From Actinobacteria bacterium OV320 (GTDB lineage: Bacteria > Actinomycetota > Actinomycetes > Streptomycetales > Streptomycetaceae), in contig LJCX01000028.1 in NCBI GenBank assembly GCA_001298545.1, forward strand, positions 620,001 through 684,000: 64,000 bases of DNA, in the 5' to 3' direction. Shown piece after piece: positions 25,464 through 35,026 of the stretch (position 1 is the stretch's first letter; each line of letters starts with the position of its first letter). The notes below the pieces were generated by a model. The model searched no databases and was not told the origin of the DNA. It saw only the letters and a program-made list of their open reading frames with translations. Made by a program: the position numbers and the translations under genes.

Positions 25464-28400
25464 CGATCGACCCGCGCCTCCTCCGGTACGCCCGCGCCAC
25501 CCGCCTCTTCCTGGTGGCGGTCGTCGGTCTGGGTGCCGTCGGAGCGGTCCTGGTCATCGCGCAGGCGATGCTCATCGCCGAGGTCGTGGTGGGGGCCTTC
25601 CAGCACGGTCTGCCCCTCGCCGAACTGCGCACTCCCCTGCTGCTGTTGGTGGCCGTGGCGGTCGGCCGGGCGCTGGTGGCCTGGCTCACCGAACTCGCCG
25701 CGCACCGCGCGAGTGCCGCCGTGAAGTCGGAGCTGCGGGGTCGGCTGCTGGAGCGGGCGACCGCGTTGGGACCGAACTGGCTCAGTGGCCGGCGCACCGG
25801 TTCGCTGGTCGCCCTCGCCACGCGGGGCGTGGACGCCCTCGACGACTACTTCTCGCGCTACCTGCCGCAGCTGGGGCTGGCGGTGGTCGTACCGGTCGCG
25901 GTGCTCGCCCGGATCGTGACGGAGGACTGGGTGTCCGCCGCGATCATCGTCGGCACCCTGCCCCTGATCCCGGTCTTCATGGTGCTGATCGGCTGGGCCA
26001 CACAGTCGCGGATGGACCGTCAGTGGCGGCTGCTGTCCCGGCTGTCCGGCCACTTCCTGGACGTTGTCGCCGGGCTGCCCACGCTCAAGGTGTTCGGCCG
26101 GGCCAAGGCGCAGGCCGAGTCGATCCGGCGCATCACCGGCGAGTACCGGCAGGCGACCATGCGGACGCTGCGGATCGCCTTCATCTCGTCGTTCGCCCTG
26201 GAGTTGCTGGCGACGCTCTCGGTGGCTCTGGTGGCCGTGACGATCGGCATGCGCCTCGTGCACGGTGAGATGGACCTGTACATCGGTCTGGTGATCCTCG
26301 TGCTCGCGCCGGAGGCGTACCTCCCGCTCCGGCAGGTCGGGGCGCAGTACCACGCGGCCGCCGAAGGGCTGGCTGCCGCCGAGGAGATCTTCGAGGTCCT
26401 GGAGACCCCGGCACCGGTGCCGGGCACGGTCGCGGTGGCCGAGGGAGGGGTGGCCTTCGAGGGCGTGACCGTCCGCTACCCCGGGCGCTCCGCCGACGCC
26501 GTCACCGATGTGTCGTTCACCGTGGAACCCGGGGAGACGGTCGCGCTGGTCGGACCGAGCGGCGCGGGCAAGTCGACCCTGCTGAACGCGCTGCTGGGGT
26601 TCGTGCGGCCGGCCGCGGGCCGGGTTCTGGCCGGGGGAGTCGACCTCACGTCGGCCGACCTGGAGCAGTGGCGCTCTCGGATCGCGTGGGTGCCGCAGCG
26701 CCCGCACCTCTACGCCGGGACGATCGACGAGAACGTACGGCTGGCGCGTCCCGACGCCGACGACGCGGCCGTACGCCGGGCGCTGGCGGACGCGGGGGCG
26801 CTGGAGTTCGTCCAGGCGCTGCCCGCCGGGGCCGGCACGGTGCTCGGCGAGGACGGGGCCGGGCTGTCCGCCGGACAGCGGCAGCGGCTGGCGTTGGCCA
26901 GGGCGTTCCTCGCGGACCGGCCCGTGCTGCTGCTGGACGAGCCGACGGCCGCGCTCGACGGGGAGACCGAGGCGGAGGTGGTGGCGGCCGTGCGGCGCCT
27001 CGCCGCCGGTCGGACCGTGCTGCTGGTCGTGCACCGGCCGGCGCTGTTGGCGGTGGCGGACCGTGTGGTGCGGCTGGCCGAGGCCGAGGCCGAGGCACCC
27101 GTGCCCGTGGAGGCCGCGCCCAAGAGCGCTCAGGCCCCGTCGGAAGAAGCGGCTGCCCTGCCCGTCGGCGGTGAGTCCGGGACGGGGCTCACCGTGACCG
27201 GCGGTGGCGTCCTCGCGCGGGTCCGCGCCATGGCCGGCGCCCGACGCGGGCGGCTCGCCCTCGCGCTGCTGCTCGGCAGCCTCGCGCTCGGCAGTGCCGT
27301 GGGCCTCATGGCCACCTCCGGGTGGCTCATCTCGCGGGCCTCGCAGCAGCCGCCGGTGCTGTACCTGATGGTGGCCGTGACGGCGACCCGTGCCTTCGGC
27401 ATCGGGCGGGCGGTGTTCCGGTACGCGGAGCGGCTCGTGTCGCACGACGCCGTGCTGCGGATGCTGGCCGACACCCGGGTCGCCGTCTGGCGCCGGCTGG
27501 AGCGGCTGGCGCCCGCGGGGCTGCGCTCGACCCGACGGGGTGACCTGCTGACGCGGCTCGTCGCCGATGTGGACGCCCTCCAGGACTACTGGCTGCGCTG
27601 GCTGCTGCCCGCCGGCTCCGCCGTCCTCGTCTCTGCCGGGTCCGTCGCCTTCACGGCGTGGCTGCTGCCGGAGGCCGGGGCGGTGCTCGCCGCCGGGCTG
27701 CTGACGGCCGGGATCGGCGTTCCCTCGGTCACCGGTGCCGTGGCGCGCCGGGCCGAGCGGCGGCTCGCCCCGGCCCGAGGGGTGCTCGCCACCCGCACGG
27801 CCGACCTGCTCACCGGCACCGCCGAGCTGACCGTCGCGGGCGCGTTGCCCGTCCGTAGCGCGGGGGTGCGCGCGGCCGACTCCGTGCTCACCCGGATCGC
27901 CTCGCGCGCGGCGACCGCCACCGCCCTCGGCGACGGACTGACCGCGCTCGTCTCCGGGCTGACCGTCACGGCCGCCGCCCTGGTGGGAGCCCAGGCCGTT
28001 GCCGACGGACGGCTGAGCGGCGTGACCATGGCCGTGGTCGTCCTCACCCCGCTGGCCGCCTTCGAGGCCGTTCTGGGGCTGCCCCTGGCCGTGCAGTACC
28101 GCCAACGGGTGCGCAGAAGCGCCGAGCGGGTGTACGAGGTCCTGGACTCCCCCGAGCCCGTGCGCGAGCCGGAGAATCCCCGACAGGCGCCCGCGTCGCC
28201 CTTCCCGCTGGTCCTGCGGGGGCTGGCCGCCCGGCATGCCGGCCAGGACCGGGACGCGCTCGCCGAGGTCGACCTCACCCTGACGCAGGGACGCCGGATC
28301 GCCGTCGTCGGGCCGTCCGGCGCCGGCAAGACCACGCTCGCGCAGGTGCTGCTGCGGTTCCTGGACGCCGACACGGGCTCGTACACGCTCGGCGGGGTGG

Positions 28401-28951
28401 ACGCGCGGGCCCTGGACGGCGACGACGTACGCCGGCTCGTCGGGCTGTGCGCGCAGGACGCGCATCTCTTCGACAGCTCGGTCCGCGAGAACCTCCTGCT
28501 CGCCAAGAAGGGGGCGAACGAGGAGGAACTGCGGGACGCGCTGGCGCGAGCCCGGCTGCTGGAGTGGGCCGACGGTCTGCCCGACGGGCTCGACACGCTC
28601 GTGGGCGAGCACGGCGCCCGGCTCTCCGGCGGGCAGCGGCAGCGGCTCGCGCTGGCCCGGGCGCTGCTCGCCGACTTCCCCGTCCTGGTGCTCGACGAGC
28701 CGGCCGAGCATCTGGACCTGCCGACCGCCGACGCCCTCACCCAGGACCTGCTGGCGGCCACCGAAGGCCGTACGACCTTGCTCATCACCCACCGGCTGGC
28801 CGGTCTCGAGGCGGTCGACGAGGTGATCGTGCTGGGCGAGGGACGGGTGGTGCAGCGGGGTTCCTACGCGGCACTGGCTTCGGCGGAGGGGCCGTTGCGG
28901 AGGATGGCCGAACGGGAGGAAGCCACGGAGCTGTTGGTGGCGGCGCGATGA
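25457..28951 (+). CDS. cydCD: CydCD, fused heterodimeric ABC exporter for cytochrome bd assembly
   Basis: A 1164-aa fusion of two ABC exporter halves needed for assembly of cytochrome bd; in E. coli CydDC exports cysteine/glutathione and affects haem insertion. The first half has six TM helices then an ATPase with Walker A GPSGAGKST (~365), signature LSAGQRQRL and Walker B LLLDEPT. An Ala/Glu-rich linker (~540-575) leads to the second half, with Walker A GPSGAGKTT (~952), LSGGQRQRL and LVLDEPAEHLD. GTG 25457 has GAAGAGG 9 bases upstream; GTG 25448, three codons earlier, touches that ribosome site directly. Same transcription direction as cydAB. Confidence 0.95.
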   Translation: MKPIDPRLLRYARATRLFLVAVVGLGAVGAVLVIAQAMLIAEVVVGAFQHGLPLAELRTPLLLLVAVAVGRALVAWLTELAAHRASAAVKSELRGRLLERATALGPNWLSGRRTGSLVALATRGVDALDDYFSRYLPQLGLAVVVPVAVLARIVTEDWVSAAIIVGTLPLIPVFMVLIGWATQSRMDRQWRLLSRLSGHFLDVVAGLPTLKVFGRAKAQAESIRRITGEYRQATMRTLRIAFISSFALELLATLSVALVAVTIGMRLVHGEMDLYIGLVILVLAPEAYLPLRQVGAQYHAAAEGLAAAEEIFEVLETPAPVPGTVAVAEGGVAFEGVTVRYPGRSADAVTDVSFTVEPGETVALVGPSGAGKSTLLNALLGFVRPAAGRVLAGGVDLTSADLEQWRSRIAWVPQRPHLYAGTIDENVRLARPDADDAAVRRALADAGALEFVQALPAGAGTVLGEDGAGLSAGQRQRLALARAFLADRPVLLLDEPTAALDGETEAEVVAAVRRLAAGRTVLLVVHRPALLAVADRVVRLAEAEAEAPVPVEAAPKSAQAPSEEAAALPVGGESGTGLTVTGGGVLARVRAMAGARRGRLALALLLGSLALGSAVGLMATSGWLISRASQQPPVLYLMVAVTATRAFGIGRAVFRYAERLVSHDAVLRMLADTRVAVWRRLERLAPAGLRSTRRGDLLTRLVADVDALQDYWLRWLLPAGSAVLVSAGSVAFTAWLLPEAGAVLAAGLLTAGIGVPSVTGAVARRAERRLAPARGVLATRTADLLTGTAELTVAGALPVRSAGVRAADSVLTRIASRAATATALGDGLTALVSGLTVTAAALVGAQAVADGRLSGVTMAVVVLTPLAAFEAVLGLPLAVQYRQRVRRSAERVYEVLDSPEPVREPENPRQAPASPFPLVLRGLAARHAGQDRDALAEVDLTLTQGRRIAVVGPSGAGKTTLAQVLLRFLDADTGSYTLGGVDARALDGDDVRRLVGLCAQDAHLFDSSVRENLLLAKKGANEEELRDALARARLLEWADGLPDGLDTLVGEHGARLSGGQRQRLALARALLADFPVLVLDEPAEHLDLPTADALTQDLLAATEGRTTLLITHRLAGLEAVDEVIVLGEGRVVQRGSYAALASAEGPLRRMAEREEATELLVAAR

Positions 28952-29006
28952 CTTGCCGAGCCCATCCCGACTTTCCGTGACAAAAAGGGCTGATTAGGCT
29001 CAGGAG

Positions 29007-30503
29007 ATGTCCACGGATCCGCTTTCCGCTCCCCTGCCGGAACTGCGCTCCACCCTGGAGCGGATCTGTGAGACGGCGGTGGAGTCGACCCGGGCCCGGT
29101 ACGCGCTGATCGGGGTCGTCCGCGAGGGCCACGACGGTCCGACCGACGTCGTCACCCACGGGGTCGACGAGGCGACCGCCCGCCGTATCGGCCGACTGCC
29201 CGACGGGCACAGCGGGTTGCGCCTGCCGATCCAGGTCCACGGGGAGGCCTTCGGCACCCTCTGTCTGGCGGAGAGGCGGGACGGGCGGCCGTTCGACGAT
29301 CAGGACGTGGACACGGCCCGGGTGCTGGCCACCGAGGCGGGCATCGCCATCGGCAACGCCCGCCTGTACGAGGCCGCTCAGCAGCGCGAACGATGGATCG
29401 ACGGCTCGGTCGCCGTCACCACGGCGCTGCTGTCCGGCGAGGACGCCCATGACGCCCTCCAGGTCGTCGCCGAACAGGCCCGCGGGCTGTCCGGGTCCGC
29501 CGCCGGAGTCGTGCTGCTGCCCGCCGACGAGGGCGGCCTGGAGATCGTCGCCGTGGCCGCGGACCGGCCGTCGACGATGCTCGGCGAGGTCGCTCCGCCG
29601 GACAGCGAGATCGTCACCGAACTCCTCGACGGACAGGCGGTGTTCGTGGCGGACGCCGCCCGCGATCCGCGCACGCTCACGGCGTCCGCACGAGGCTACG
29701 GGCCGATCATGCTGCTCCCCCTCCAGAACGACGGGCGGGTCCTCGGCGCCCTGGTCGTGCTCCGCGCCCGCGGGGAAAGGCCGTTCGGCGAGGACGAGCG
29801 CGCTCTCGCCGTCCAGTTCGCCTCACAGGCCGCGCTCGCGCTGATGATGGCCGAGGCGCAGCGCGAACGGGAGCGGCTCGCGGTGTTCGAGGACCGTGAC
29901 CGCATCGCCCGTGACCTGCACGATCTCGTCGTCCAGCGGCTGTTCACCACCGGGATGATGCTGGAGAGCGCCCAGCGCGGGTCCGTCGTGCCCGAGGTGC
30001 GGGAGGGCGTCGCCAAGGCCGTCGACGAACTCGACGTCACCATCCAGGAGATCCGTAGCGCGGTCTTCGCGCTCCAGCAGGGTCCCGCCGAGGCGCCGGC
30101 CGGGCTGCGCACGCGGGTGCTGCGGGAGATCAACACCGTGGCCGTGCCGCTCGGCTTCACGCCGTCGCACCGGTTCGTCGGGCCGGTCGACACCCAGGTC
30201 GGCGACCTCACCGGCAAGAACCTCGTCGCGGCTCTCCGGGAGGCCCTCTCCAACGCCTTCCGGCACGCGGGGGCCTCCCGTGTCGACGTCGTCGTCGACG
30301 CGACGGTGACCCTCCCCGACGGCCGGCCGGGTGTGCGGCTGACCGTCGCCGACGACGGTGTGGGCATCCCCGACGGCGGCCGGCGCAGCGGGCTGCGGAA
30401 CCTGCGGCGGCGGGCCGAGGCGCTCGGCGGCGACAGTGCGCACGGTCCGGGCATCGGGGCGGACGGCGCCGGTACGACGGTGGTGTGGCAGGCGCCGTAC
30501 TGA
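29007..30503 (+). CDS. GAF-domain sensor histidine kinase, NarL/DevS type
   Basis: A 498-aa soluble histidine kinase. Two GAF domains cover ~15-125 and ~145-285. The HisKA_3 dimerisation region holds the phospho-acceptor histidine in RDRIARDLHDLVVQRLF (~305). The HATPase domain has NAFRHAGASRVDV and DDGVGIPDGGRRSGLRNL. This order is that of the DevS/DosT haem-GAF family, but haem binding cannot be judged from sequence. No response regulator gene is adjacent. It follows cydCD by 55 bases on the same strand, so a link to oxygen or redox sensing is attractive but inferred. The start has AGGAG very close to ATG. Confidence 0.88.
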   Translation: MSTDPLSAPLPELRSTLERICETAVESTRARYALIGVVREGHDGPTDVVTHGVDEATARRIGRLPDGHSGLRLPIQVHGEAFGTLCLAERRDGRPFDDQDVDTARVLATEAGIAIGNARLYEAAQQRERWIDGSVAVTTALLSGEDAHDALQVVAEQARGLSGSAAGVVLLPADEGGLEIVAVAADRPSTMLGEVAPPDSEIVTELLDGQAVFVADAARDPRTLTASARGYGPIMLLPLQNDGRVLGALVVLRARGERPFGEDERALAVQFASQAALALMMAEAQRERERLAVFEDRDRIARDLHDLVVQRLFTTGMMLESAQRGSVVPEVREGVAKAVDELDVTIQEIRSAVFALQQGPAEAPAGLRTRVLREINTVAVPLGFTPSHRFVGPVDTQVGDLTGKNLVAALREALSNAFRHAGASRVDVVVDATVTLPDGRPGVRLTVADDGVGIPDGGRRSGLRNLRRRAEALGGDSAHGPGIGADGAGTTVVWQAPY

Positions 30504-30581
30504 GCCATCAGGGGCGGGGCGTCCCCCAGGCGTACGACTTGAACAGGACCGGGGACCGGTGGCCGGGTCACGATCGCTGAC

Positions 30582-31637
30582 ATGCGCTCACCTCGCGGTC
30601 GTGTCCTGCTCGTTCCGGTTCTGCTGTGTGTGTCCGGGCTGCTCGCGACCCGGCCCACGGCCGCCGAGGGGGAGCCGGGCGACGGCTCTGACTCCCGGAT
30701 CAGCGCGCAGGTGGCGCGGTTGTACGAGGACGCGGCGGTGGCGACGCAGCGGTACGAGGCGGGGCGGCGCGAGGCGGAGACGCAGCGGGGGCAGGCCCGG
30801 AGTGCGGAGGAACTCCTCACCCGTGAGCGGCGGGAGATCGCCGTGCTGCGCGAGGACCTGGGCCGTATCGCCCGCGCCCAGTACCGCGGCGGTGGCGGTC
30901 TGCCGGTTGTCGCGCAGCTGCTCCTGGCGGGCAGCCCCGACAAGCTGATGCGCGGCCAGCACGTCTTCTCGCAGGCGAACCTCGCCGTCGACAACGCGAT
31001 CGGCAAGAATCGGCGGGCGGAGGCACGGCTGGCCGCCGATGAGGCGAAGGCCGTCGAGGCCTGGCAGGCCGTGGAGCGGCGTGCCCGGGAACTCGCGCGG
31101 TTGAAGAAGGACATCGACGACAAGCTCGAACAGGCACGATGGCAGTTGCAGGGCCGGGCGGACGCGTCGGTGGCGGCGGGCTCCTGCCGCGGTGCCGTGC
31201 GCCTGGACCAGCCGCCGACGCACTTCGTGGGCGACTGGGTCACACCGGTCGAGACGTACGCCCTGTCCGCGGCGTACGGCAGCGGTGGCACGCGCTGGGC
31301 GAACCGGCACACCGGGCAGGACTTCGCGGTGCCGATCGGGACGCCGGTACGTGCGGTCGGTGCGGGCCGCGTGGTGCGGGTCTCGTGCGGGGGCGCCTTC
31401 GGGATCGAGGTCGTGGTGCGGCATTCCGACGGCTACTGCACGCAGTACGCGCACCTCGCCGCCGTCACCGTCGACCAGGGCGACAAAGTGACCACCGGGC
31501 AGTGGATCGGGCAGTCGGGCACCTCGGGCAACTCGACCGGCCCGCACCTGCACTTCGAGGTGCGGGTGACGCCCGACGCGGGCTCGGCGCTCGACCCGGT
31601 GCCCTGGCTGGCGGCACGCGGAGCGCCCGTCGGCTGA
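30582..31637 (+). CDS. Secreted M23-family peptidoglycan endopeptidase
   Basis: A 351-aa exported zinc peptidase. A signal peptide (RGRVLLVPVLLCVSGLLATRP) is followed by a coiled-coil rich region ~40-190 (SAEELLTRERREIAVLRED and ELARLKKDIDDKLEQARWQL). Residues ~235-340 are the LytM/M23 domain with HTGQDFAVPIGTPV and GPHLHFEVRV, which hold the zinc ligands. Proteins of this build cleave peptidoglycan cross-links or activate other hydrolases. Cys 201, 268 and 286 (approximate positions) are available outside the cell for disulfides. Monocistronic. Confidence 0.9.
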   Translation: MRSPRGRVLLVPVLLCVSGLLATRPTAAEGEPGDGSDSRISAQVARLYEDAAVATQRYEAGRREAETQRGQARSAEELLTRERREIAVLREDLGRIARAQYRGGGGLPVVAQLLLAGSPDKLMRGQHVFSQANLAVDNAIGKNRRAEARLAADEAKAVEAWQAVERRARELARLKKDIDDKLEQARWQLQGRADASVAAGSCRGAVRLDQPPTHFVGDWVTPVETYALSAAYGSGGTRWANRHTGQDFAVPIGTPVRAVGAGRVVRVSCGGAFGIEVVVRHSDGYCTQYAHLAAVTVDQGDKVTTGQWIGQSGTSGNSTGPHLHFEVRVTPDAGSALDPVPWLAARGAPVG

Positions 31638-31737
31638 GGCTCTCCCCGCGCACCCGACCTGATCGGGCACAGGATGTCGGGTCCGGCCGGATGCCCGCCG
31701 CCTAGCGTGGTGAGCGCAACAGCGGAAGGAGACCGGA

Positions 31738-32604
31738 GTGCTGGAGCGGCTCAACCAGGCGATGGAGTACGTCGAGGGCCACCTCGACGAGCCGATCGAC
31801 GTGTCGGCGCTGGCACACGCCGCGGCCACCTCGGAGTACCACCTGCGCCGGATGTTCTCCGCGCTCGCCGGTATGCCCTTGTCGGAGTACATCCGGCGCA
31901 GGCGGCTGACCGTCGCGGGCGCCGAGGTGCTCGCCGGAGGGGACTCACTGCTGGAGATCGCGGTGCGCTACGGCTACGGCTCGGGGGAGGCGTTCGCCCG
32001 GGCGTTCCGTGGCGTGCACGGCGTCGGGCCGGGCGGGGCCCCCCGTACCGGTGCCGCGCTCGTGTCCCAGCCCCGGCTGGCCTTCCGCCTCACCGTCGAA
32101 GGGAGCAGCAGCATGCGCTATCGCGTAGTGGACCGACCGGCGTTCACCGTCGCCGGCCTCAAGGCCCGGGTGCCCTTGGTGCACGCGGGGCCGAACCAGG
32201 CGATCATCGACTTCGTCCGCGGGATCGACCGGCAGGTCCTGGAGCGCCTGGAGAAGCTGTCGGACCAGGAGCCACAGGGCATCGTCGCGGTCTGCGACGA
32301 CCTGGATCCGAGCCGGGCCGAGGGCACCGAACTCGACTACTACCAAGGGGTGATCACTTCCGCGGCCGCTCCCGGGGGCACGACCGCCCTGGCCGTACCG
32401 GCCGGCACCTGGGCCGTCTTCACCACGTCCGGGCCGGCACCGCAGGCCATCCAGGAGCTGTGGCGGGATGTGTTCACGCAGTGGTTCCCGTCCAACCCGT
32501 ACCGCAGCCGTCCCGGCCCGGAGGTCCTGCGCACCCGGCTGTCACCGGACGGGTCCGAGGCCGATGCCGAACTGTGGCTGCCGGTGGAGCGGGAACAGGG
32601 CTGA
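31738..32604 (+). CDS. AraC-family regulator with GyrI-like effector domain
   Basis: A 288-aa regulator. Residues 1-105 hold the double HTH (ALAHAAATSEYHLRRMFSAL and LLEIAVRYGYGSGEAFARAF). Residues ~125-288 are a GyrI/AraC_E_bind domain (MRYRVVDRPAFTVAGLKARV, GTWAVFTTSGPAPQAIQEL), which binds small amphipathic molecules in SoxS/Rob/BmrR-like proteins. GTG 31738 is preceded by AAGGAG. Target genes are not evident nearby. Confidence 0.88.
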   Translation: MLERLNQAMEYVEGHLDEPIDVSALAHAAATSEYHLRRMFSALAGMPLSEYIRRRRLTVAGAEVLAGGDSLLEIAVRYGYGSGEAFARAFRGVHGVGPGGAPRTGAALVSQPRLAFRLTVEGSSSMRYRVVDRPAFTVAGLKARVPLVHAGPNQAIIDFVRGIDRQVLERLEKLSDQEPQGIVAVCDDLDPSRAEGTELDYYQGVITSAAAPGGTTALAVPAGTWAVFTTSGPAPQAIQELWRDVFTQWFPSNPYRSRPGPEVLRTRLSPDGSEADAELWLPVEREQG

Positions 32605-32628
32605 TGTCCCTCGGGGGAGCTACGCGAG

Positions 32629-33498
32629 CTACGCCCGCTCGGCGATCAGCTGCTCGATGACGACGGCGACCCCGTCCTCGTTGTTGGCGACGGTCTGCCC
32701 GGAGGCGGCCGCGAGTACGTCCGGGTGCGCGTTGCCCATCGCGTACGACCGGCCGGCCCAGGTGAGCATCTCGACGTCGTTCGGCATGTCGCCGAACGCG
32801 ACGACCTCCTCGTGGGAGATACCGCGCTCCGCGCAGCACAGGGCGAGCGTGCTGGCCTTGGAGACTTCGGGACCGCTGATCTCCAGCAGGGCGCTGGGGC
32901 TGGAGCGGGTGACGTTGGCGCGGTCGCCGATGGCCAGCCGGGCGAGGGTGAGGAAGGCGTCGGGGTCGATCGTGGGGTGGAACGCGAGGATCTTCAGCAC
33001 CGGCTCGTCGGCCCCGGGGGCGTCCGGCGCCAGCAGGCGCTCGGCCGGCGCGAGGGTGTCGGGTATCTCCATGTGCATCTTGGGGTACTCCGGCTCCTGG
33101 TAGAAGCCGTAGGTCTGCTCGATGGCGTACATGGTGCCGGGCGCCGCCTCCCGCAGCAGCCGTACGGCGTCCAGCGCGTTCTCCCGGGCCAGCTCGCGCA
33201 CTTTCACGAACCGGTGGGTGCCGGGGCCGCCGTGCAGGTCGACCACGGCGGCGCCGTTGCCGCAGATCGCCAGGCCGTGCCCATGGACGTGCTCGCTGAC
33301 GACGTCCATCCAGCGGGCGGGGCGGCCGGTGACGAAGAAGACCTCGATGCCTGCCTCCTCGGCGGCGGCGAGGGCGGCGACCGTGCGCGGGGACACCGAC
33401 TTGTCGTCGCGCAGCAGAGTCCCGTCGAGATCGGTGGCGATCAGCCGGGGCGGGAGGGTGGCGGCCGGGGTCTCGGGCTGTCTAGTCGCTGAGGTCAC
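32629..33498 (-). CDS. HAD-superfamily hydrolase, Cof type
   Basis: Predicted sugar-phosphate phosphatase, 289 aa. Motif I is LIATDLDGTLLRDD (~18-31), motif II VFFVTGRP, and motif IV FGDMPNDVEML with the GNAHPDVLAAA stretch. The large C2B cap between motifs II and III defines the Cof/YbiV class. GTG 33498 is chosen; ATG 33516 adds six residues. It is a paralogue of the HAD gene at 44344-45150, with the same GDMPND core. Confidence 0.85.
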   Translation of the reverse strand: MTSATRQPETPAATLPPRLIATDLDGTLLRDDKSVSPRTVAALAAAEEAGIEVFFVTGRPARWMDVVSEHVHGHGLAICGNGAAVVDLHGGPGTHRFVKVRELARENALDAVRLLREAAPGTMYAIEQTYGFYQEPEYPKMHMEIPDTLAPAERLLAPDAPGADEPVLKILAFHPTIDPDAFLTLARLAIGDRANVTRSSPSALLEISGPEVSKASTLALCCAERGISHEEVVAFGDMPNDVEMLTWAGRSYAMGNAHPDVLAAASGQTVANNEDGVAVVIEQLIAERA

Positions 33499-33587
33499 CG
33501 GGCCATTCTCGCGCATATGCCTGCACGGTCGGGCGGGAGCCCGCACACATGAGACACCGCCGGGGCGCGGACGGCCTGATGCCGAGG

Positions 33588-34490
33588 TCAGCGCAGTTGC
33601 GCCGGGGCCTCCATGGCGATCTGCTCGAAGACCTTCTCGTCCGCGGCGAAGACGGAGTCGGCGATGGGCCAGTGGACCACGATCTCCGTGAAGCCGAGTT
33701 CCCGGTGCCGGCCCGCGAAGTCGACGAAGGCGTCCAGGGACTCCAGCGGCCGCCCGCGGTCCGGGGTGAACCCGGTGAGCAGGGTCTTGTCCAGCTCCTG
33801 TGCGTCCCGTCCGATCTCGGCACAGATGTCGGTGAGCTTCTCCACCTGGCCGCGAATGGCCTGAACCGACTCCTCGGGGGTGCCGCTCTCGTAGAGCTTG
33901 GGGTCACCCGTGGTCACCCAGGCCTGTCCGTACCGCGCGGCGAGCCGCAGCCCGCGGGGGCCGGTCGCGGCGACCGCGAAGGGCAGCCGGGGGCGCTGGA
34001 CGCAGCCGGGGATGTTGCGTGCCTCGTGCGCCGAGTAGTGGTCGCCCTCGTACGACACGGAGTCCTCGGTGAGCAACCGGTCCAGCAGCGGTACGAACTC
34101 GGCGAGGCGGTCGGCCCGCTCGCGCGGGGTCCACGGTTCCTGGCCGAGGGCGGTGGCGTCGAAGCCGGTGCCGCCCGCGCCGATCCCCAGGGTCACCCGG
34201 CCGGCGGAGACATCGTCCAGGGAGATCAGTTCCTTGGCGAGGGTCACCGGGTGCCGGAAGTTCGGCGAGGTCACCAGCGTGCCCAGACGCAGGCGGTCGG
34301 TGACGGCCGCTGCGGCGGTCAGCGTCGGGATCGCGCCGAACCACGGCCCGTCGCGGAAGGTACGCCAGGACAGGTGGTCGTAGGTGTACGCGGTGTGGAA
34401 GCCGAGCTGCTCGGCCCGTGTCCAGGTGGAACGGCCTCCCTCGTGCCAACGTTGGTGCGGGAGGATCACGGTGCTCAGACGCAGACTCAT
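33588..34490 (-). CDS. LLM-class F420-dependent oxidoreductase
   Basis: A 300-aa luciferase-like monooxygenase-fold protein, probably using F420 as is common in actinobacteria. Typical features are the TIM-barrel start LRLSTVILPHQRWHEGGRST, the TYDHLSW loop, LRLGTLVTSPNFRHPVTLAKE and the GIGAGGTGFDATALG phosphate-binding stretch. ATG 34490 is chosen; an upstream GTG at 34523 would begin inside the parS site and encode a peptide that is a parS artefact. Substrate unknown. Confidence 0.85.
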   Translation of the reverse strand: MSLRLSTVILPHQRWHEGGRSTWTRAEQLGFHTAYTYDHLSWRTFRDGPWFGAIPTLTAAAAVTDRLRLGTLVTSPNFRHPVTLAKELISLDDVSAGRVTLGIGAGGTGFDATALGQEPWTPRERADRLAEFVPLLDRLLTEDSVSYEGDHYSAHEARNIPGCVQRPRLPFAVAATGPRGLRLAARYGQAWVTTGDPKLYESGTPEESVQAIRGQVEKLTDICAEIGRDAQELDKTLLTGFTPDRGRPLESLDAFVDFAGRHRELGFTEIVVHWPIADSVFAADEKVFEQIAMEAPAQLR

Positions 34491-34516
34491 GTCATCGAGC
34501 GTATGCGGACGAGCGT

Positions 34517-34530
34517 GTTTCACGTGAAAC
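34517..34530. other. parS site, perfect
   Basis: Perfect GTTTCACGTGAAAC, with GT before and AG after, between the F420 oxidoreductase start (34490) and the stop of the next gene (34533). Confidence 0.94.
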
Positions 34531-34532
34531 AG

Positions 34533-34976
34533 TCACCGTGCGCGTCCACCCAGCCACGGGCTGAGGCCGACCAGGATGAATTCCTTGTGTACGCGGTCCT
34601 GCGGCAGCGGCACCATCAGGAAGTGAGCGGGCGGAAAGCGCCGGATCTTCACCCAGGCGTGGCCGTCGTAGAGAGAGCGGAGAAAGGCGGGGACGTCGTC
34701 GCGGTCGACGTCGGGGCACTCCACTCCGTCGACGGTGATCAGGGCGTCGTCGTCGGGGTAGAGCCGCACGCTCACGCTCGGGCGGCCGCCGAGTTCGACG
34801 TAGGCCTCGTGCGGCAGCGAGCCGTCAGGGTCGGCGGTGACGCCGACGCCGGCGGAGGTGCGGCGGGAGGTCTGATCGGCGCCGATGTCGTGGGTGACCT
34901 CGATCTCGAGCGCGTACTGGGCGGCGATCGACCGGAGGGCGGTGACGGCGGCCTCAGTGGTGGGAAGGTGGTCCAT
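34533..34976 (-). CDS. Conserved hypothetical protein
   Basis: A 147-aa protein without a domain I recognise. It is soluble and acidic, with a C-terminal half PDVDRDDVPAFLRSLYDGHA and a hydrophobic end HFLMVPLPQDRVHKEFILVG. A probable helical N-terminus (TTEAAVTALRSIAAQYALEIEV) precedes a beta-rich part. Codon bias is normal for the genome. ATG 34976 is favoured; ATG 34988 adds four residues. It lies downstream of kptA on the same strand with a 50-base gap, so co-transcription is possible. Confidence 0.65.
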   Translation of the reverse strand: MDHLPTTEAAVTALRSIAAQYALEIEVTHDIGADQTSRRTSAGVGVTADPDGSLPHEAYVELGGRPSVSVRLYPDDDALITVDGVECPDVDRDDVPAFLRSLYDGHAWVKIRRFPPAHFLMVPLPQDRVHKEFILVGLSPWLGGRAR

Positions 34977-35026
34977 ACCTGTGATCATGCCGAAGGAAGA
35001 GGTGGCGCGGCAGTCGAAGCCGCACC

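Noticed and set aside
24335..28792. A 1485-codon open frame on the minus strand across cydB and cydCD
   Set aside because: It mirrors the codon bias of the real + strand genes, has no recognisable domain and reads as His/Arg/Gly-rich filler. Such antisense frames are common in high-GC DNA. The same holds for long frames over thiC (13052-14881 minus) and the globin gene (2062-3927 minus).
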